Origin: Bacteroidales bacterium UBA5537
Lineage (GTDB): Bacteria; Bacteroidota; Bacteroidia; Bacteroidales; Lentimicrobiaceae
Length of the DNA stretch: 52,817 bases
Assembly: GCA_002426025.1 (NCBI GenBank)
Contig: DINP01000056.1
Span: 70,217 to 123,033 of the forward strand
Reading direction: 5' to 3'
A program made the position numbers and the translations under genes. This document shows positions 33,897 through 42,568 of the stretch, one piece after another. Numbering within the stretch: position 1 is the stretch's first letter; each line of letters starts with the position of its first letter. The notes under the pieces were generated by a model that was not told where the DNA came from, made no database searches, and saw only the letters and a program-made list of their open reading frames with translations.

Positions 33897-36800
33897 AATT
33901 CACCGAAGAAAAATTAGAAAAGGCGTTTACCGAGTTGTTGGGGCAGGAAGGTTTTCCTCACCACTTGGGTATTACCATAGTCCGAAAACCTGATGAAGTA
34001 TTGATTGAGGAAGATTTACAAAACTTTCTGCTAAAGCAATACAAACCGCAAGGTATTACAACAAATGAAGTCAATTCTATTATTCTTCAACTCAAAACGC
34101 TTCCTGCTTCTGACTTATTCGAAAGCAACAAAACTTTTTTAAAAATGCTTTCAGATGGTTTTATTCTCAAAAGAGAAGACCGAAAGCAAAAAGACATTTA
34201 TATTCAACTCATTAATTACGCAGGATTAAATAAACACCGTCAACCCGATGCAGAACAGTTAATTTCAGTTGCCGCAGAACCCGAAGAACAATATCCGTCC
34301 GATACAAATATTTACAAATTTGTCAATCAACTGGAAATTATCGGAACAGAAAAACGCATTCCTGACGGAATAGTTTACATCAATGGTTTGCCTTTGGTAG
34401 TTTTTGAATTTAAAAGTGCTATCCGTGAGGAAGCCACTATTTTTGATGCATTTAAACAATTAACGGTTCGATACCGCAGAGATATACCTGAACTGTTTAA
34501 ATACAATACTTTTTGCGTTATCAGCGATGGCGTAAACAACAAAGCAGGTTCGTTTTTTGCCCCCTACGATTTTTTCTATGCCTGGCGCAGAGTTGCTGGT
34601 TTGGCAAAAGATGTGGACGGCATCGACAGTATGTTTACACTCGTGCAGGGAATGTTTAATAAAACCCGCTTGCGTGATATTATTCGCAACTTCATTTACA
34701 TTCCAGATAAGAGCAAAAAAGAAGAAAAAATTGTTTGTCGCTATCCGCAATATTACGCTGCAAGGACATTATTTGATAACATCAAAAAAGCTCAAAAACC
34801 AGAAGGAGACGGAAAAGGCGGAACTTATTTCGGGGCAACCGGTTCAGGAAAAAGCTACACAATGCTTTATCTGACAAGGTTATTGATGAAAAGTGAATAT
34901 TTTGAAAGTCCAACCATTGTTTTAATAACCGACCGCACCGATTTAGATGACCAGCTTTCGGCACAATTCATAAACGCAAAAGGTTTTATTGGCGACAATG
35001 CAGTGGAGAGTGTTGAAAGCAGAGCCGACCTGAGAACCAAACTTCAGGGCAGACAAAGCGGAGGCGTTTTCTTAACCACCATTCATAAGTTTACCGAAGA
35101 CACTGAACTGCTTACCGAACGAAACAATGTGATTTGTATTTCGGACGAAGCACACCGCAGTCAGGTAAATCTTGACCAGAAAATTAAAGTCACCGAAGAA
35201 GGTGTAAAAAAGACTTTCGGTTTTGCAAAATATTTGCACGATTCTTTACCCAACGCTACTTACGTTGGTTTTACCGGAACACCCATTGATGCAACACTTG
35301 ATGTATTCGGAAAAGTGGTTGATGCCTACACAATGACTGAATCAGTGAGAGATGAAATTACCGTTCGGATTGTGTATGAAGGTAGGGCTGCAAAAGTAGC
35401 TTTGAAAAATGGTGAGTTAGAGAAAATTGAAAAATACTACGAAGAAGCTGCCGAATTAGGCGCTAATGAATATCAGATTGACAAGAGCAAACAGGAAACC
35501 GCAAATATGTACGCCATTCTTGGCGACCCCGACCGTTTGCAAGCCGTTGCCGAAGATTTTGTAAACCACTACGAAAATCGAATTTCGGAAGGTGCAACAG
35601 TTAAAGGAAAAGCAATGTTTGTAAGCAGCAGTCGTGAAATTGCTTACGAGCTTTACAAAAACATTATTGCGCTCCGTCCTGAATGGAATGAAATCAGAGT
35701 AGCGGAAGAAGGTACAGAACTTACCGACAAAGACAAGCGGGAATTAAAACCGATTGAACGCATTAAATTGGTAATGACCAGAGGAAAAGACGACCCGAAA
35801 GAACTTTGGGATATGTTGGGAACTTCTGACGACCGAAAAGAACTTGACCGTCAATTCAAAAATCCAAAGTCGAATTTCAAAATAGCCATAGTAGTTGATA
35901 TGTGGTTGACTGGTTTTGATGTCCCTTTCCTGGATAGCATTTACATTGACAAGCCAATTCAGCAACATAATTTGATTCAAACTATTTCACGGGTAAACCG
36001 CAAGTTTGAAGGTAAAAACAAAGGTTTGGCAGTAGATTATATAGGCATCAAAAAACAAATGAATCTGGCTCTTGCCAAATACAATAAAGGCGACAAGGAT
36101 AATTTTGAAGATATTGCAGAATCCATCATAATTGTTCGTAATCATTTAGACCTTTTAGCGAAACTGTTTCACAAGTTTGACAACTCTAAATATTTCAAAG
36201 GCACAACTATTCAACAGTTAAACACACTGAATTTGGCTGCTGAATATGCGCAACAATCCAAAGAATTTGAAACCCGTTTTATGGGTTTGGTTAAAAGACT
36301 AAAAGTTGCCTATGATATTTGTGCTGGGAGTGAACAATTAACGCAATTAGAAAGAGATTACACGCATTTTTATTTGGCGGTTCGCTCCATTGTTTTCAAA
36401 CTTACCAAAGGCAATGCACCTGATACGGCACAAATGAACGCCAAAGTTCGGGAAATGATAAAAGATGCTTTACAAAGTGACGGCGTTGAAGAAATTTTCA
36501 AATTGGGTGAAGAAGCCACATCTGAACAAGACATTTTTGATGAAGATTACCTGGCCAAAATTGATAAAATTAAATTGCCGAATACAAAAATCAAATTACT
36601 GCAACAATTATTAGCGAAAGTAATTGGTGAAATCAGGAAAGTTAACCGGGTAAAGGGAATCGACTTTTCAAGAAAAATGCAAGCCATTGTAGACAGGTAC
36701 AACAACCGTGATGCGAATGACATTTTAAGAAGTGAAGTTTACGAAGAAATGGCAGAAGCCCTAACAAACCTTATTTGGGATGTTCAAAAGGAATTTAAAG

Positions 36801-37105
36801 CAGGTGATGAATTAGGTATTGACTTTGAAGAAAAAGCCTTTTATGACATTCTGAAAGAACTCTGCAAAAAATACGACTTCACCTATCCAGACGATAAACT
36901 AATTGACTTATCAAAAGCAGTTAAAATTATCGTTGACAGTCAAGCCAAATTCCCCGACTGGAACAAACGTGACGACATAAAATCAGCATTGAAAGTTGAA
37001 TTGATTTTGATTTTAGACGAGTTTGGCTATCCACCAGTTGAGAGAGATGAAGTATATGTTGAGATTTTTGAACAAGCAGAGAATTTTAAGAAAAACAGAA
37101 AATGA
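33893..37105 (+). CDS. hsdR: Type I restriction endonuclease subunit HsdR
   Basis: Motor and nuclease subunit, 1070 aa. The N-terminal PD-(D/E)XK nuclease has Asp158 (RIPDGIVYI) and Glu172-x-Lys174 (VVFEFKSA). The SF2 helicase has Walker A GATGSGKS (314-321), DEAH (418-421), GFTGTPID and a conserved SRVNRKF motif VI region, followed by the helical C-terminal HsdR domain. All motor and nuclease residues are present, so it appears functional. It is separated from hsdMS by about 6.7 kb of defence genes and is now coupled to rloB. Its first 58 bases are duplicated at 29004. Confidence 0.95.
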   Translation: MKFTEEKLEKAFTELLGQEGFPHHLGITIVRKPDEVLIEEDLQNFLLKQYKPQGITTNEVNSIILQLKTLPASDLFESNKTFLKMLSDGFILKREDRKQKDIYIQLINYAGLNKHRQPDAEQLISVAAEPEEQYPSDTNIYKFVNQLEIIGTEKRIPDGIVYINGLPLVVFEFKSAIREEATIFDAFKQLTVRYRRDIPELFKYNTFCVISDGVNNKAGSFFAPYDFFYAWRRVAGLAKDVDGIDSMFTLVQGMFNKTRLRDIIRNFIYIPDKSKKEEKIVCRYPQYYAARTLFDNIKKAQKPEGDGKGGTYFGATGSGKSYTMLYLTRLLMKSEYFESPTIVLITDRTDLDDQLSAQFINAKGFIGDNAVESVESRADLRTKLQGRQSGGVFLTTIHKFTEDTELLTERNNVICISDEAHRSQVNLDQKIKVTEEGVKKTFGFAKYLHDSLPNATYVGFTGTPIDATLDVFGKVVDAYTMTESVRDEITVRIVYEGRAAKVALKNGELEKIEKYYEEAAELGANEYQIDKSKQETANMYAILGDPDRLQAVAEDFVNHYENRISEGATVKGKAMFVSSSREIAYELYKNIIALRPEWNEIRVAEEGTELTDKDKRELKPIERIKLVMTRGKDDPKELWDMLGTSDDRKELDRQFKNPKSNFKIAIVVDMWLTGFDVPFLDSIYIDKPIQQHNLIQTISRVNRKFEGKNKGLAVDYIGIKKQMNLALAKYNKGDKDNFEDIAESIIIVRNHLDLLAKLFHKFDNSKYFKGTTIQQLNTLNLAAEYAQQSKEFETRFMGLVKRLKVAYDICAGSEQLTQLERDYTHFYLAVRSIVFKLTKGNAPDTAQMNAKVREMIKDALQSDGVEEIFKLGEEATSEQDIFDEDYLAKIDKIKLPNTKIKLLQQLLAKVIGEIRKVNRVKGIDFSRKMQAIVDRYNNRDANDILRSEVYEEMAEALTNLIWDVQKEFKAGDELGIDFEEKAFYDILKELCKKYDFTYPDDKLIDLSKAVKIIVDSQAKFPDWNKRDDIKSALKVELILILDEFGYPPVERDEVYVEIFEQAENFKKNRK

Positions 37106-37200
37106 AAAGGAAACCGATAAGCAAAATCATTTAGAAATAGATCTATTAATAAATTTTTTCTAGTAGGTTAAGTACCTGAAAATTAATTATAATAACCATC

Positions 37201-37626
37201 ATGCGAAAATATTCAAATAGTGGGTTTGCAGGTGAAATGCTCGTTGCAGCTGAACTATCCAGGCTTGGATACGAGGTGCTGCTTGGTAACGTTGGAACAA
37301 AAAAAACTATTGGTGTTGATCTAGCAGCAGTAAATCCTGAATCTGGTAAAACTGTTTCTATCTCAGTAAAATCATTGAAGAAAAAAAACGCATTCTTAAT
37401 TGACCCAGAGAAAGTGCGAAGTGATTCTGTTTATGTGTTTGTTATAACCAATAGCGCAGGTGAGAAGCCTGAATTTTTTGTTCTTAAAGGTATTACATTA
37501 TTATCAAATGAAAAGGATATTTTTGGAAAATGGGGGCGGGATTATGCACAAAAGCATGGAAGAGGCATATATGCAAATAAACTAGAACAGTGGAGGGATT
37601 GTTGGGATGTTATTGATGATGATTAA
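37201..37626 (+). CDS. PD-(D/E)XK nuclease-like hypothetical protein
   Basis: Predicted 141-aa protein with the pattern of small PD-(D/E)XK proteins: N-terminal helix GFAGEMLVAAELSRLGYEV (Glu12), then TIGVDLAAVNPESGKTVSISVKS, giving Asp40 and a terminal Lys with serine in place of the usual acidic/Gln residue. The rest is helical. No specific family recognised; serine at the ExK position leaves catalytic activity doubtful. It lies 95 bases after hsdR in the same orientation, so it may belong to the defence island. Confidence 0.6.
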   Translation: MRKYSNSGFAGEMLVAAELSRLGYEVLLGNVGTKKTIGVDLAAVNPESGKTVSISVKSLKKKNAFLIDPEKVRSDSVYVFVITNSAGEKPEFFVLKGITLLSNEKDIFGKWGRDYAQKHGRGIYANKLEQWRDCWDVIDDD

Positions 37627-38417
37627 CCACCAAATACATCCCACTCGTGCTAGACTGAAAGTAAGATTCAGATTATTTCTCACAAACCTAATTTGCTAAC
37701 CCGGCTTTGAATTTCTGGTGTTCGAAGTTTCGATGAATATAGGTGTCCAAACCAGGCCGTTTATTCAGAACCAAACCAGCCCACCATACAAAAAAAGCAA
37801 GTTCCCTGTTTAACTCCCCACAATAAAGGTACAACATTACCTCATCAGGGCAGAAAACGAATGCTGTTTGTTTTCCCATCAGCCAATACCAGGCGGGCAA
37901 TTTAAATTCCAACCCCACATTGTTTATTCGCTAGTCCAAAAGCGATTTATTTGTTTGGTGAAGGAAGACATTACGATATTTTTGGGGCACTTATACGACG
38001 ACATCTACTCATGTGCCCAGTCTGTAGAATCTGCACTTACCAGCTTTGAAAGAACAAGCAGCATGATTCAGATTATTCATGCGAAAGCAACTTCCCGTAA
38101 AGAAAAATCAAGTGTGGGCAATAAGAAAAAGAATTGTTTGTAATCAGGTGTCTAAATGACAACAAGGGGAAACACATTCCCGATTATCTCTAAATAATGG
38201 TGAAATCTATTCTCAATGCATAAAGATTAGATTATCCAAATTGCATATTGCAGTATGTTTATTTGCGACTATTAACTACTGGTATTCGCACACGGCACAA
38301 ATATTTATGATAAGATTGGCTCAATTATTTTAAATTGTGTTGGTAAAGAATATTTAAATCGGTATATTTGTACTTAAATCCTTATATAAAATTAATGAAC
38401 TTTAAAAATCAGGTCTT
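37627..38417. other. Gap with possible gene remnants
   Basis: About 790 bp without a convincing gene. A minus frame at 37688-37918 (76 aa, rich in W/Y/F) and a plus frame at 37868-38143 (91 aa, with a helical C-terminal part) overlap and lack recognisable domains. Either could be a fragment of a displaced gene at the edge of the defence island. The last 60 bases hold the fasciclin promoter. Confidence 0.4.
38339..38370 (+). promoter_or_regulatory. Promoter of the fasciclin lipoprotein gene
   Basis: GTTG (38339-38342), a spacer of 20 bases and TATATTTG (38363-38370, exact -7 consensus). The start codon is 47 bases downstream. Confidence 0.5.
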
Positions 38418-38987
38418 ATGAAAAAAACCATTACACTTATTGCCATTGGCTTCATCTCAATATCAATGATGTTGAGTTCATGCGGATCAGGAGGGGAGCA
38501 GAATACCGCTGGGGAAGAGACATCAGAAACTGCACCGGGTGCCGGACAATCGGGGGTGCAGGATGATGATTCACAAAAAGACATTGTAAAAGTTGCTGTT
38601 GGGTCGCCTGACCACACCACGCTGGTGGCAGCCCTCAAAGCCGCTGAGTATGTTGATGTTTTGTCGAATGCCGGCCCATTTACAGTTTTTGCCCCAACCA
38701 ATGCTGCTTTCGATAAATTGCCTGCCGGAACTGTTGAGGGTCTCTTAAAACCGGAGAAAAAAGCCGACCTCAGGAATATTTTAGAGTACCATGTGTATGT
38801 TGGTAAACTGGACCAGTCATTCTTTAAAGATGGCCAGGTATTCGGACAGGTAAATATGGGAAAAATTACCATGGGTGTGAAGGAGGGAAAAGTTACGGTA
38901 AACGGAGCGAATATTATAGCTTCAGTTCCATGCAGCAATGGTATTGTTCACGTAATTGATGCTGTTTTGCTGCCACCGGCAAAATAA
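38418..38987 (+). CDS. Fasciclin-domain lipoprotein
   Basis: Lipoprotein signal with lipobox ending in LSSCGSGG (Cys22), an acidic linker, then one fasciclin (FAS1) domain. The H1 motif is GPFTVFAPTNAAFDKLP and the H2 motif is GIVHVIDAVLLP; the EYHVYVGKL segment between them is typical. Such proteins are surface- or periplasm-anchored and mediate adhesion or protein contacts; one-domain versions are frequent in Bacteroidota, and some occur near nos or terminal-oxidase clusters. Whether it takes part in N2O respiration is unknown. A strong hairpin follows at 39011. Confidence 0.9.
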   Translation: MKKTITLIAIGFISISMMLSSCGSGGEQNTAGEETSETAPGAGQSGVQDDDSQKDIVKVAVGSPDHTTLVAALKAAEYVDVLSNAGPFTVFAPTNAAFDKLPAGTVEGLLKPEKKADLRNILEYHVYVGKLDQSFFKDGQVFGQVNMGKITMGVKEGKVTVNGANIIASVPCSNGIVHVIDAVLLPPAK

Positions 38988-39010
38988 AATTTTCGAAAGT
39001 TATCAAACTA

Positions 39011-39046
39011 TAAGCCCGTGGTGAACCTGCATTCATCACGGGCTTA
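39011..39046. terminator. Hairpin terminator after the fasciclin gene
   Basis: Perfect 10-bp outer stem TAAGCCCGTG/CACGGGCTTA with a further TGAA/TTCA inner stem. The T-run is weak on both strands, so it may serve as a 3' stabiliser instead. Confidence 0.6.
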
Positions 39047-39076
39047 TAGGTATTTTAGTCTGTATTATTTAAAAAT

Positions 39077-39243
39077 TTAGTGAATCCTTTGTGCCTGCCT
39101 GCCTTAATGGCATTCAGGCAGGTCTTGGTGTATTAGTGGCAAGAAAAATATTTGCCACAAAGGCCAGCCATAAATTTATTATGTCTGGCAGGCACTAAAA
39201 CACTAAGCCTGCTTGTATGAAAAGGCAGACAGGCTACACAAAG
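39077..39243. repeat. Interspersed inverted repeat carrying three nested mini-hairpins
   Basis: The host element has words CTTTGTG, CTTGGTG, TTAGTGGCAA and their complements (TTGCCAC, CACTAA, CACAAAG), forming a broken inverted repeat. It is interrupted by three short hairpins with CCTG/CAGG-type ends: 39094-39122 (CCTGCCTG/CAGGCAGG), about 39164-39192 (CCAG/CTGG, then CATAA/TTATG inside) and 39208-39233 (CCTGCTTG/CAGACAGG). Removing them restores continuous host words. No gene lies in the region. Confidence 0.7.
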
Positions 39244-39291
39244 TTGATGCTTTTTGAAAATTATTAAGGTTAGGGAATAAATTGTGGGTTG

Positions 39292-40059
39292 TTACAGGTT
39301 TTTGGTTTTAAATATCCGCAAAGCAATAAGTATGGGTATTGCGATCCAAAGCAGCATAACCGAAACTGCGAGTGAAATTCCGAAAAGAGAACCGAAAAAC
39401 TGGTTGAATACGGCTCCGGTATAACCCATTAGTGCTGAAATGTCCATTTTGAGCAAAACCAGGATACGTGCAAGGTCAACCGGATTTAGGCAACTCAGAA
39501 AAATGGTAACTTTTTCAAGAGGATAATCGGAAAAGGCAAACATTACCATAAGCAGAATGCCATCGTAGACGAGTGTAAAATAAAACCAGAGCATCATTGA
39601 AATGCCGATTCCCCTTGTTTTATCGCGGGTAATTACCGAAGCAAGAAAGGCCAGGGAGACAAATATCAGCGTAAGCAGACTTCCCGAAAGAATAAAATAC
39701 CAGCCGGTAACCGTTCCGTCAAATATAACTACAGGCAACCCGATTCCAAGAAGAAAAGCAGTAAGCAGGGATATACCGACACCGGTGTAAACGCCCAGCA
39801 GAATAGTGCTTCTTTTTAAGGGCTGGGCCACCAGTAACTCTATAAATTCATAGGAGTTGAAGAAGTAAATGGTTGTAAATAATATACTTACCAGTGGAAT
39901 AACGATCAAAAGCACAGTCAGCAAGCTGCTTAGCCCTTTGGTTACATCTTCATTCATCATAAACAACCCCAAAGAACTCAGCAAGAGCAATATAACATAG
40001 GCGAGGAGTATGCGGTTTCTGAAGATATCGTGTAGCACGTATTTAATAATCTTATTCAT
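39292..40059 (-). CDS. nosY: NosY-like ABC transporter permease
   Basis: Permease of the NosDFY complex needed for copper-site maturation of N2O reductase. The 255-residue protein has six hydrophobic helices, and LVAQPLKRSTILLGVY after the second helix is typical of ABC-2/NosY permeases. It lies 10 bases after nosF on the same strand and is the last gene of the nos cluster. Identity rests on both fold and context. Confidence 0.88.
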   Translation of the reverse strand: MNKIIKYVLHDIFRNRILLAYVILLLLSSLGLFMMNEDVTKGLSSLLTVLLIVIPLVSILFTTIYFFNSYEFIELLVAQPLKRSTILLGVYTGVGISLLTAFLLGIGLPVVIFDGTVTGWYFILSGSLLTLIFVSLAFLASVITRDKTRGIGISMMLWFYFTLVYDGILLMVMFAFSDYPLEKVTIFLSCLNPVDLARILVLLKMDISALMGYTGAVFNQFFGSLFGISLAVSVMLLWIAIPILIALRIFKTKNL

Positions 40060-40068
40060 GGTATTGTT

Positions 40069-40773
40069 TTAGCGCAACAAGTGGAACAAAGCTTTTCCCA
40101 GTCTTTCCTCCCCGGTTTCTGACTTTATCTCGGTTATTTTTTTATAAAATTTAGCCTCTCCTTCAACAATGTAAGCAATTGAATCAGCAATTTCTTCTAC
40201 TTCGCTCATAATGTGCGATGTAATCAGAATGAGCTTACCGGCTTCTTTTTCTTTTTGTATTTTTTGTTTCAGGATTTCCGAAGCCATAGGGTCGAGGCCG
40301 GCAGTAGGCTCATCGAGAATGACTACCTCGGGCTTAAACAGAAAAGCCAGTGCAGCACTTACTTTCTGCCTGGTGCCTCCCGAAAGTGAGCGCATTGATT
40401 TGCCAAACATCGCATTCAGGCTGAATGCTTCAATCAGGTCTTCGTCAAACTGTCCATTTACCCGGCCTTTTCCAAGGTCTTTCATCATACCGAAGAGATA
40501 CCCCATATTCATATTATCGGGATAGCGGCCTATTTGTGGCATGTAGCCAATCCGGTTTTTATAGCCGACATCACCTGCAATGGTTTTTCCATCGAACAAA
40601 ATTGTGCCGCCATCAGGGATCACCATGCCCAACAGGCATTTTATAAGTGTGGTTTTACCTGATGCGTTGGGGCCAACCAGGGCTGTAACCTGATCGGGGC
40701 TGAAGTTGAGGTCAATTCCCCTCAAAGCATGTATACGGCCGTAGTGCTTTTGTAGTTTGCTTATCTGTATCAT
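40069..40773 (-). CDS. nosF: NosF-like ABC transporter ATP-binding protein
   Basis: Predicted 234-aa ABC ATPase of the NosDFY complex: Walker A GPNASGKT (33-40), signature LSGGTRQKV and Walker B VVILDEPTAGLDP. The N-terminus MIQISKLQKHYGRIHALRGIDLNFSPDQ matches NosF proteins. It overlaps nosD by four bases (ATGA) and precedes nosY, which fixes the assignment. Confidence 0.92.
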   Translation of the reverse strand: MIQISKLQKHYGRIHALRGIDLNFSPDQVTALVGPNASGKTTLIKCLLGMVIPDGGTILFDGKTIAGDVGYKNRIGYMPQIGRYPDNMNMGYLFGMMKDLGKGRVNGQFDEDLIEAFSLNAMFGKSMRSLSGGTRQKVSAALAFLFKPEVVILDEPTAGLDPMASEILKQKIQKEKEAGKLILITSHIMSEVEEIADSIAYIVEGEAKFYKKITEIKSETGEERLGKALFHLLR

Positions 40774-42095
40774 GGCCTTATTATTTGCATAGATGGTTCA
40801 CTGTCGTACAAATTTACATAAGACATTGAAGGCAAGGCCCTTTCAGCCCTGTCGAGCAGTTCCGACATGAAACTCCGCAGCAGAAATACTGCTGAAGGCA
40901 GCCGCTCAATAATTTGTGAGTATAAGCTTACAGGCCGGAAGGGGACATCCCCTATTTTATCGCGGTTCAAATCATATCCAGTGTATTTGTCCCAGTAATT
41001 TCCTTTAAGAAAATTGTTGTTTTCGCTGCCGTTAGTGGTAAAATCAAATGTATTGCCACGGAAATTATTCAGCATGAAAGTGTCTTTTTCGCAATTTGCC
41101 AGCATACGGACAGCCAGACCATTGTTGAAGAAGTTATTGTTGATTATCATTAATTCATTGGAGCCTTCCATATAGATTCCAGACGTGTTTTTCGAAAATG
41201 TACTGTTCGAGATATGGCTTTTGCTGATGTCCTTCAGTAAAAGGCCATAGGATGAACTTCCCCAGTTCTGATCGAAGGTATTACCTGTCATCCTGATATG
41301 CTTTGTGTACATAACAGCTACGCCACTGCCATTGTTGCGGAAAATGTTTGCAGTATAGTTATCGTTGTTCGAGAACATAAAATGCAAGCCGTAGCGGTAA
41401 TTGTTTTCACACAGATTATGGCTAACCTCGCAATAAGTGGCAAATTCAAAGTAAATGCCATCGCGTTGTCCGCTTACTTTGTTGTTTATGATATTGATGT
41501 GGTGCGAATACCACAGATGAATTCCATTGCCTGATTGTATCGCCGTACTCGTGCCGATAATAGTGTTCCCTTTGATTGTTCCGGTGGATGTTTTTGCAAG
41601 ATAGATTCCGAAGCAGGTATTTTCGAGGCGGTTGTTAAGTATTTGAATGGTATCGGCTTTTTCGACACGGATACCGGCTTTATCTTTAATGTTTGAAAAG
41701 CCGCTGTTGCGGATGATAAAACCGCTGATTGTTACTTTTGGAGCGTTCACGATCAGAATATTGCTTTTATGCCGGCCATCCAGAACAGGAAAATCAACCC
41801 CGATAAGGCTTATTGATTTGTCAATTGTCAAATCTTCAACAATATAGGTTGATTTAAGCACCCTGATAATGTCCCCGTTTTCAGCTTCTTCGAGGGCTTT
41901 TTTAATTGTACTATACTGTGTGCCCGGCTTAACCACAATTTCACGTGCAGTTGATTTTGTTGATAAGACTATTAAGAAGAATAGCAAGAAACAGGTATTC
42001 AAGATTATACTTGTTGTGATATATGTAAATCTGAATATAACCTTACTTCTAAGCATCGGATTGATGATATTCTTATGTTTATTTTTGTTCACCAA
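40770..42095 (-). CDS. nosD: Nitrous oxide reductase maturation protein NosD
   Basis: Periplasmic parallel beta-helix (CASH-domain) protein that delivers copper to NosZ with NosFY and NosL. After an N-terminal membrane/signal segment (about 20-45) it shows many NosD/PbH1 repeats such as NSGFSNIKDKAGIRVEKADTIQILNNRLENTCFGIYL, and ends with the family's GNYWDKYTGYDLNRDKIGDVPFRP. A later start at Met14 (MLRSKVIF, 42056) would give a more usual signal peptide. It overlaps nosL by 17 bases. Confidence 0.93.
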   Translation of the reverse strand: MVNKNKHKNIINPMLRSKVIFRFTYITTSIILNTCFLLFFLIVLSTKSTAREIVVKPGTQYSTIKKALEEAENGDIIRVLKSTYIVEDLTIDKSISLIGVDFPVLDGRHKSNILIVNAPKVTISGFIIRNSGFSNIKDKAGIRVEKADTIQILNNRLENTCFGIYLAKTSTGTIKGNTIIGTSTAIQSGNGIHLWYSHHINIINNKVSGQRDGIYFEFATYCEVSHNLCENNYRYGLHFMFSNNDNYTANIFRNNGSGVAVMYTKHIRMTGNTFDQNWGSSSYGLLLKDISKSHISNSTFSKNTSGIYMEGSNELMIINNNFFNNGLAVRMLANCEKDTFMLNNFRGNTFDFTTNGSENNNFLKGNYWDKYTGYDLNRDKIGDVPFRPVSLYSQIIERLPSAVFLLRSFMSELLDRAERALPSMSYVNLYDSEPSMQIIRP

Positions 42096-42534
42096 TAAGC
42101 TCTTTCCATTTCAGAATCTCGCCACCCAGTACATCCTGGGCTGCCTTTGCAGATGCAAGATCGCTGAACGATGCAAGATTGCCACCCATTGGACTTTGAA
42201 TATTTTCGCCATGTAAATAAAAAGCCGATGTGGCATCAATAAGGGTTCCTGGTTTTAAGTAGTCACTCACGAAAACCTGATCTTTAGAATCCACATTTTT
42301 GGTTTTTACATAGCGCACCAGGCATTCGCCAGCATCAAAAGCAAGTACTTTGCCTTTTGCAGTCAACATACCGGCTCCGAATTGAGGGTCCATTACGGTC
42401 ATCCTGCATTGTTCGCAGTTATCTTTGCCATATTCAATGGGGCGCATTTCATGTTTGCACGAAACACAAAGCATTAGTATAACAATTGAAAAGGATTTAA
42501 TATACTTCATTGGATTACTTTTTTTAATCAGCAA
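42079..42534 (-). CDS. nosL: Copper chaperone lipoprotein NosL
   Basis: Outer/inner-membrane lipoprotein that binds Cu(I) and hands it to the NosDFY/NosZ maturation path. The better start is Met9 (MKYIKSFSIVILMLCVSC, at 42510), giving a lipobox with Cys18. The NosL motif is DNCEQCRMTVMDPQFGAGML, and CEQCRM supplies Cys/Met ligands; the conserved AFDAGECLVRYV follows. Predicted 151 aa, 143 with the later start. It sits between the unknown membrane protein and nosD. Confidence 0.93.
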   Translation of the reverse strand: MLIKKSNPMKYIKSFSIVILMLCVSCKHEMRPIEYGKDNCEQCRMTVMDPQFGAGMLTAKGKVLAFDAGECLVRYVKTKNVDSKDQVFVSDYLKPGTLIDATSAFYLHGENIQSPMGGNLASFSDLASAKAAQDVLGGEILKWKELIGEQK

Positions 42535-42568
42535 TTAAATCAAAGGGTTGACTCTACGCCAAAGACAA

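Noticed and set aside
24300..38400. Integrase-bounded genomic island
   Set aside because: No integrase, tRNA gene or direct-repeat attachment pair is visible at either edge of the defence island.
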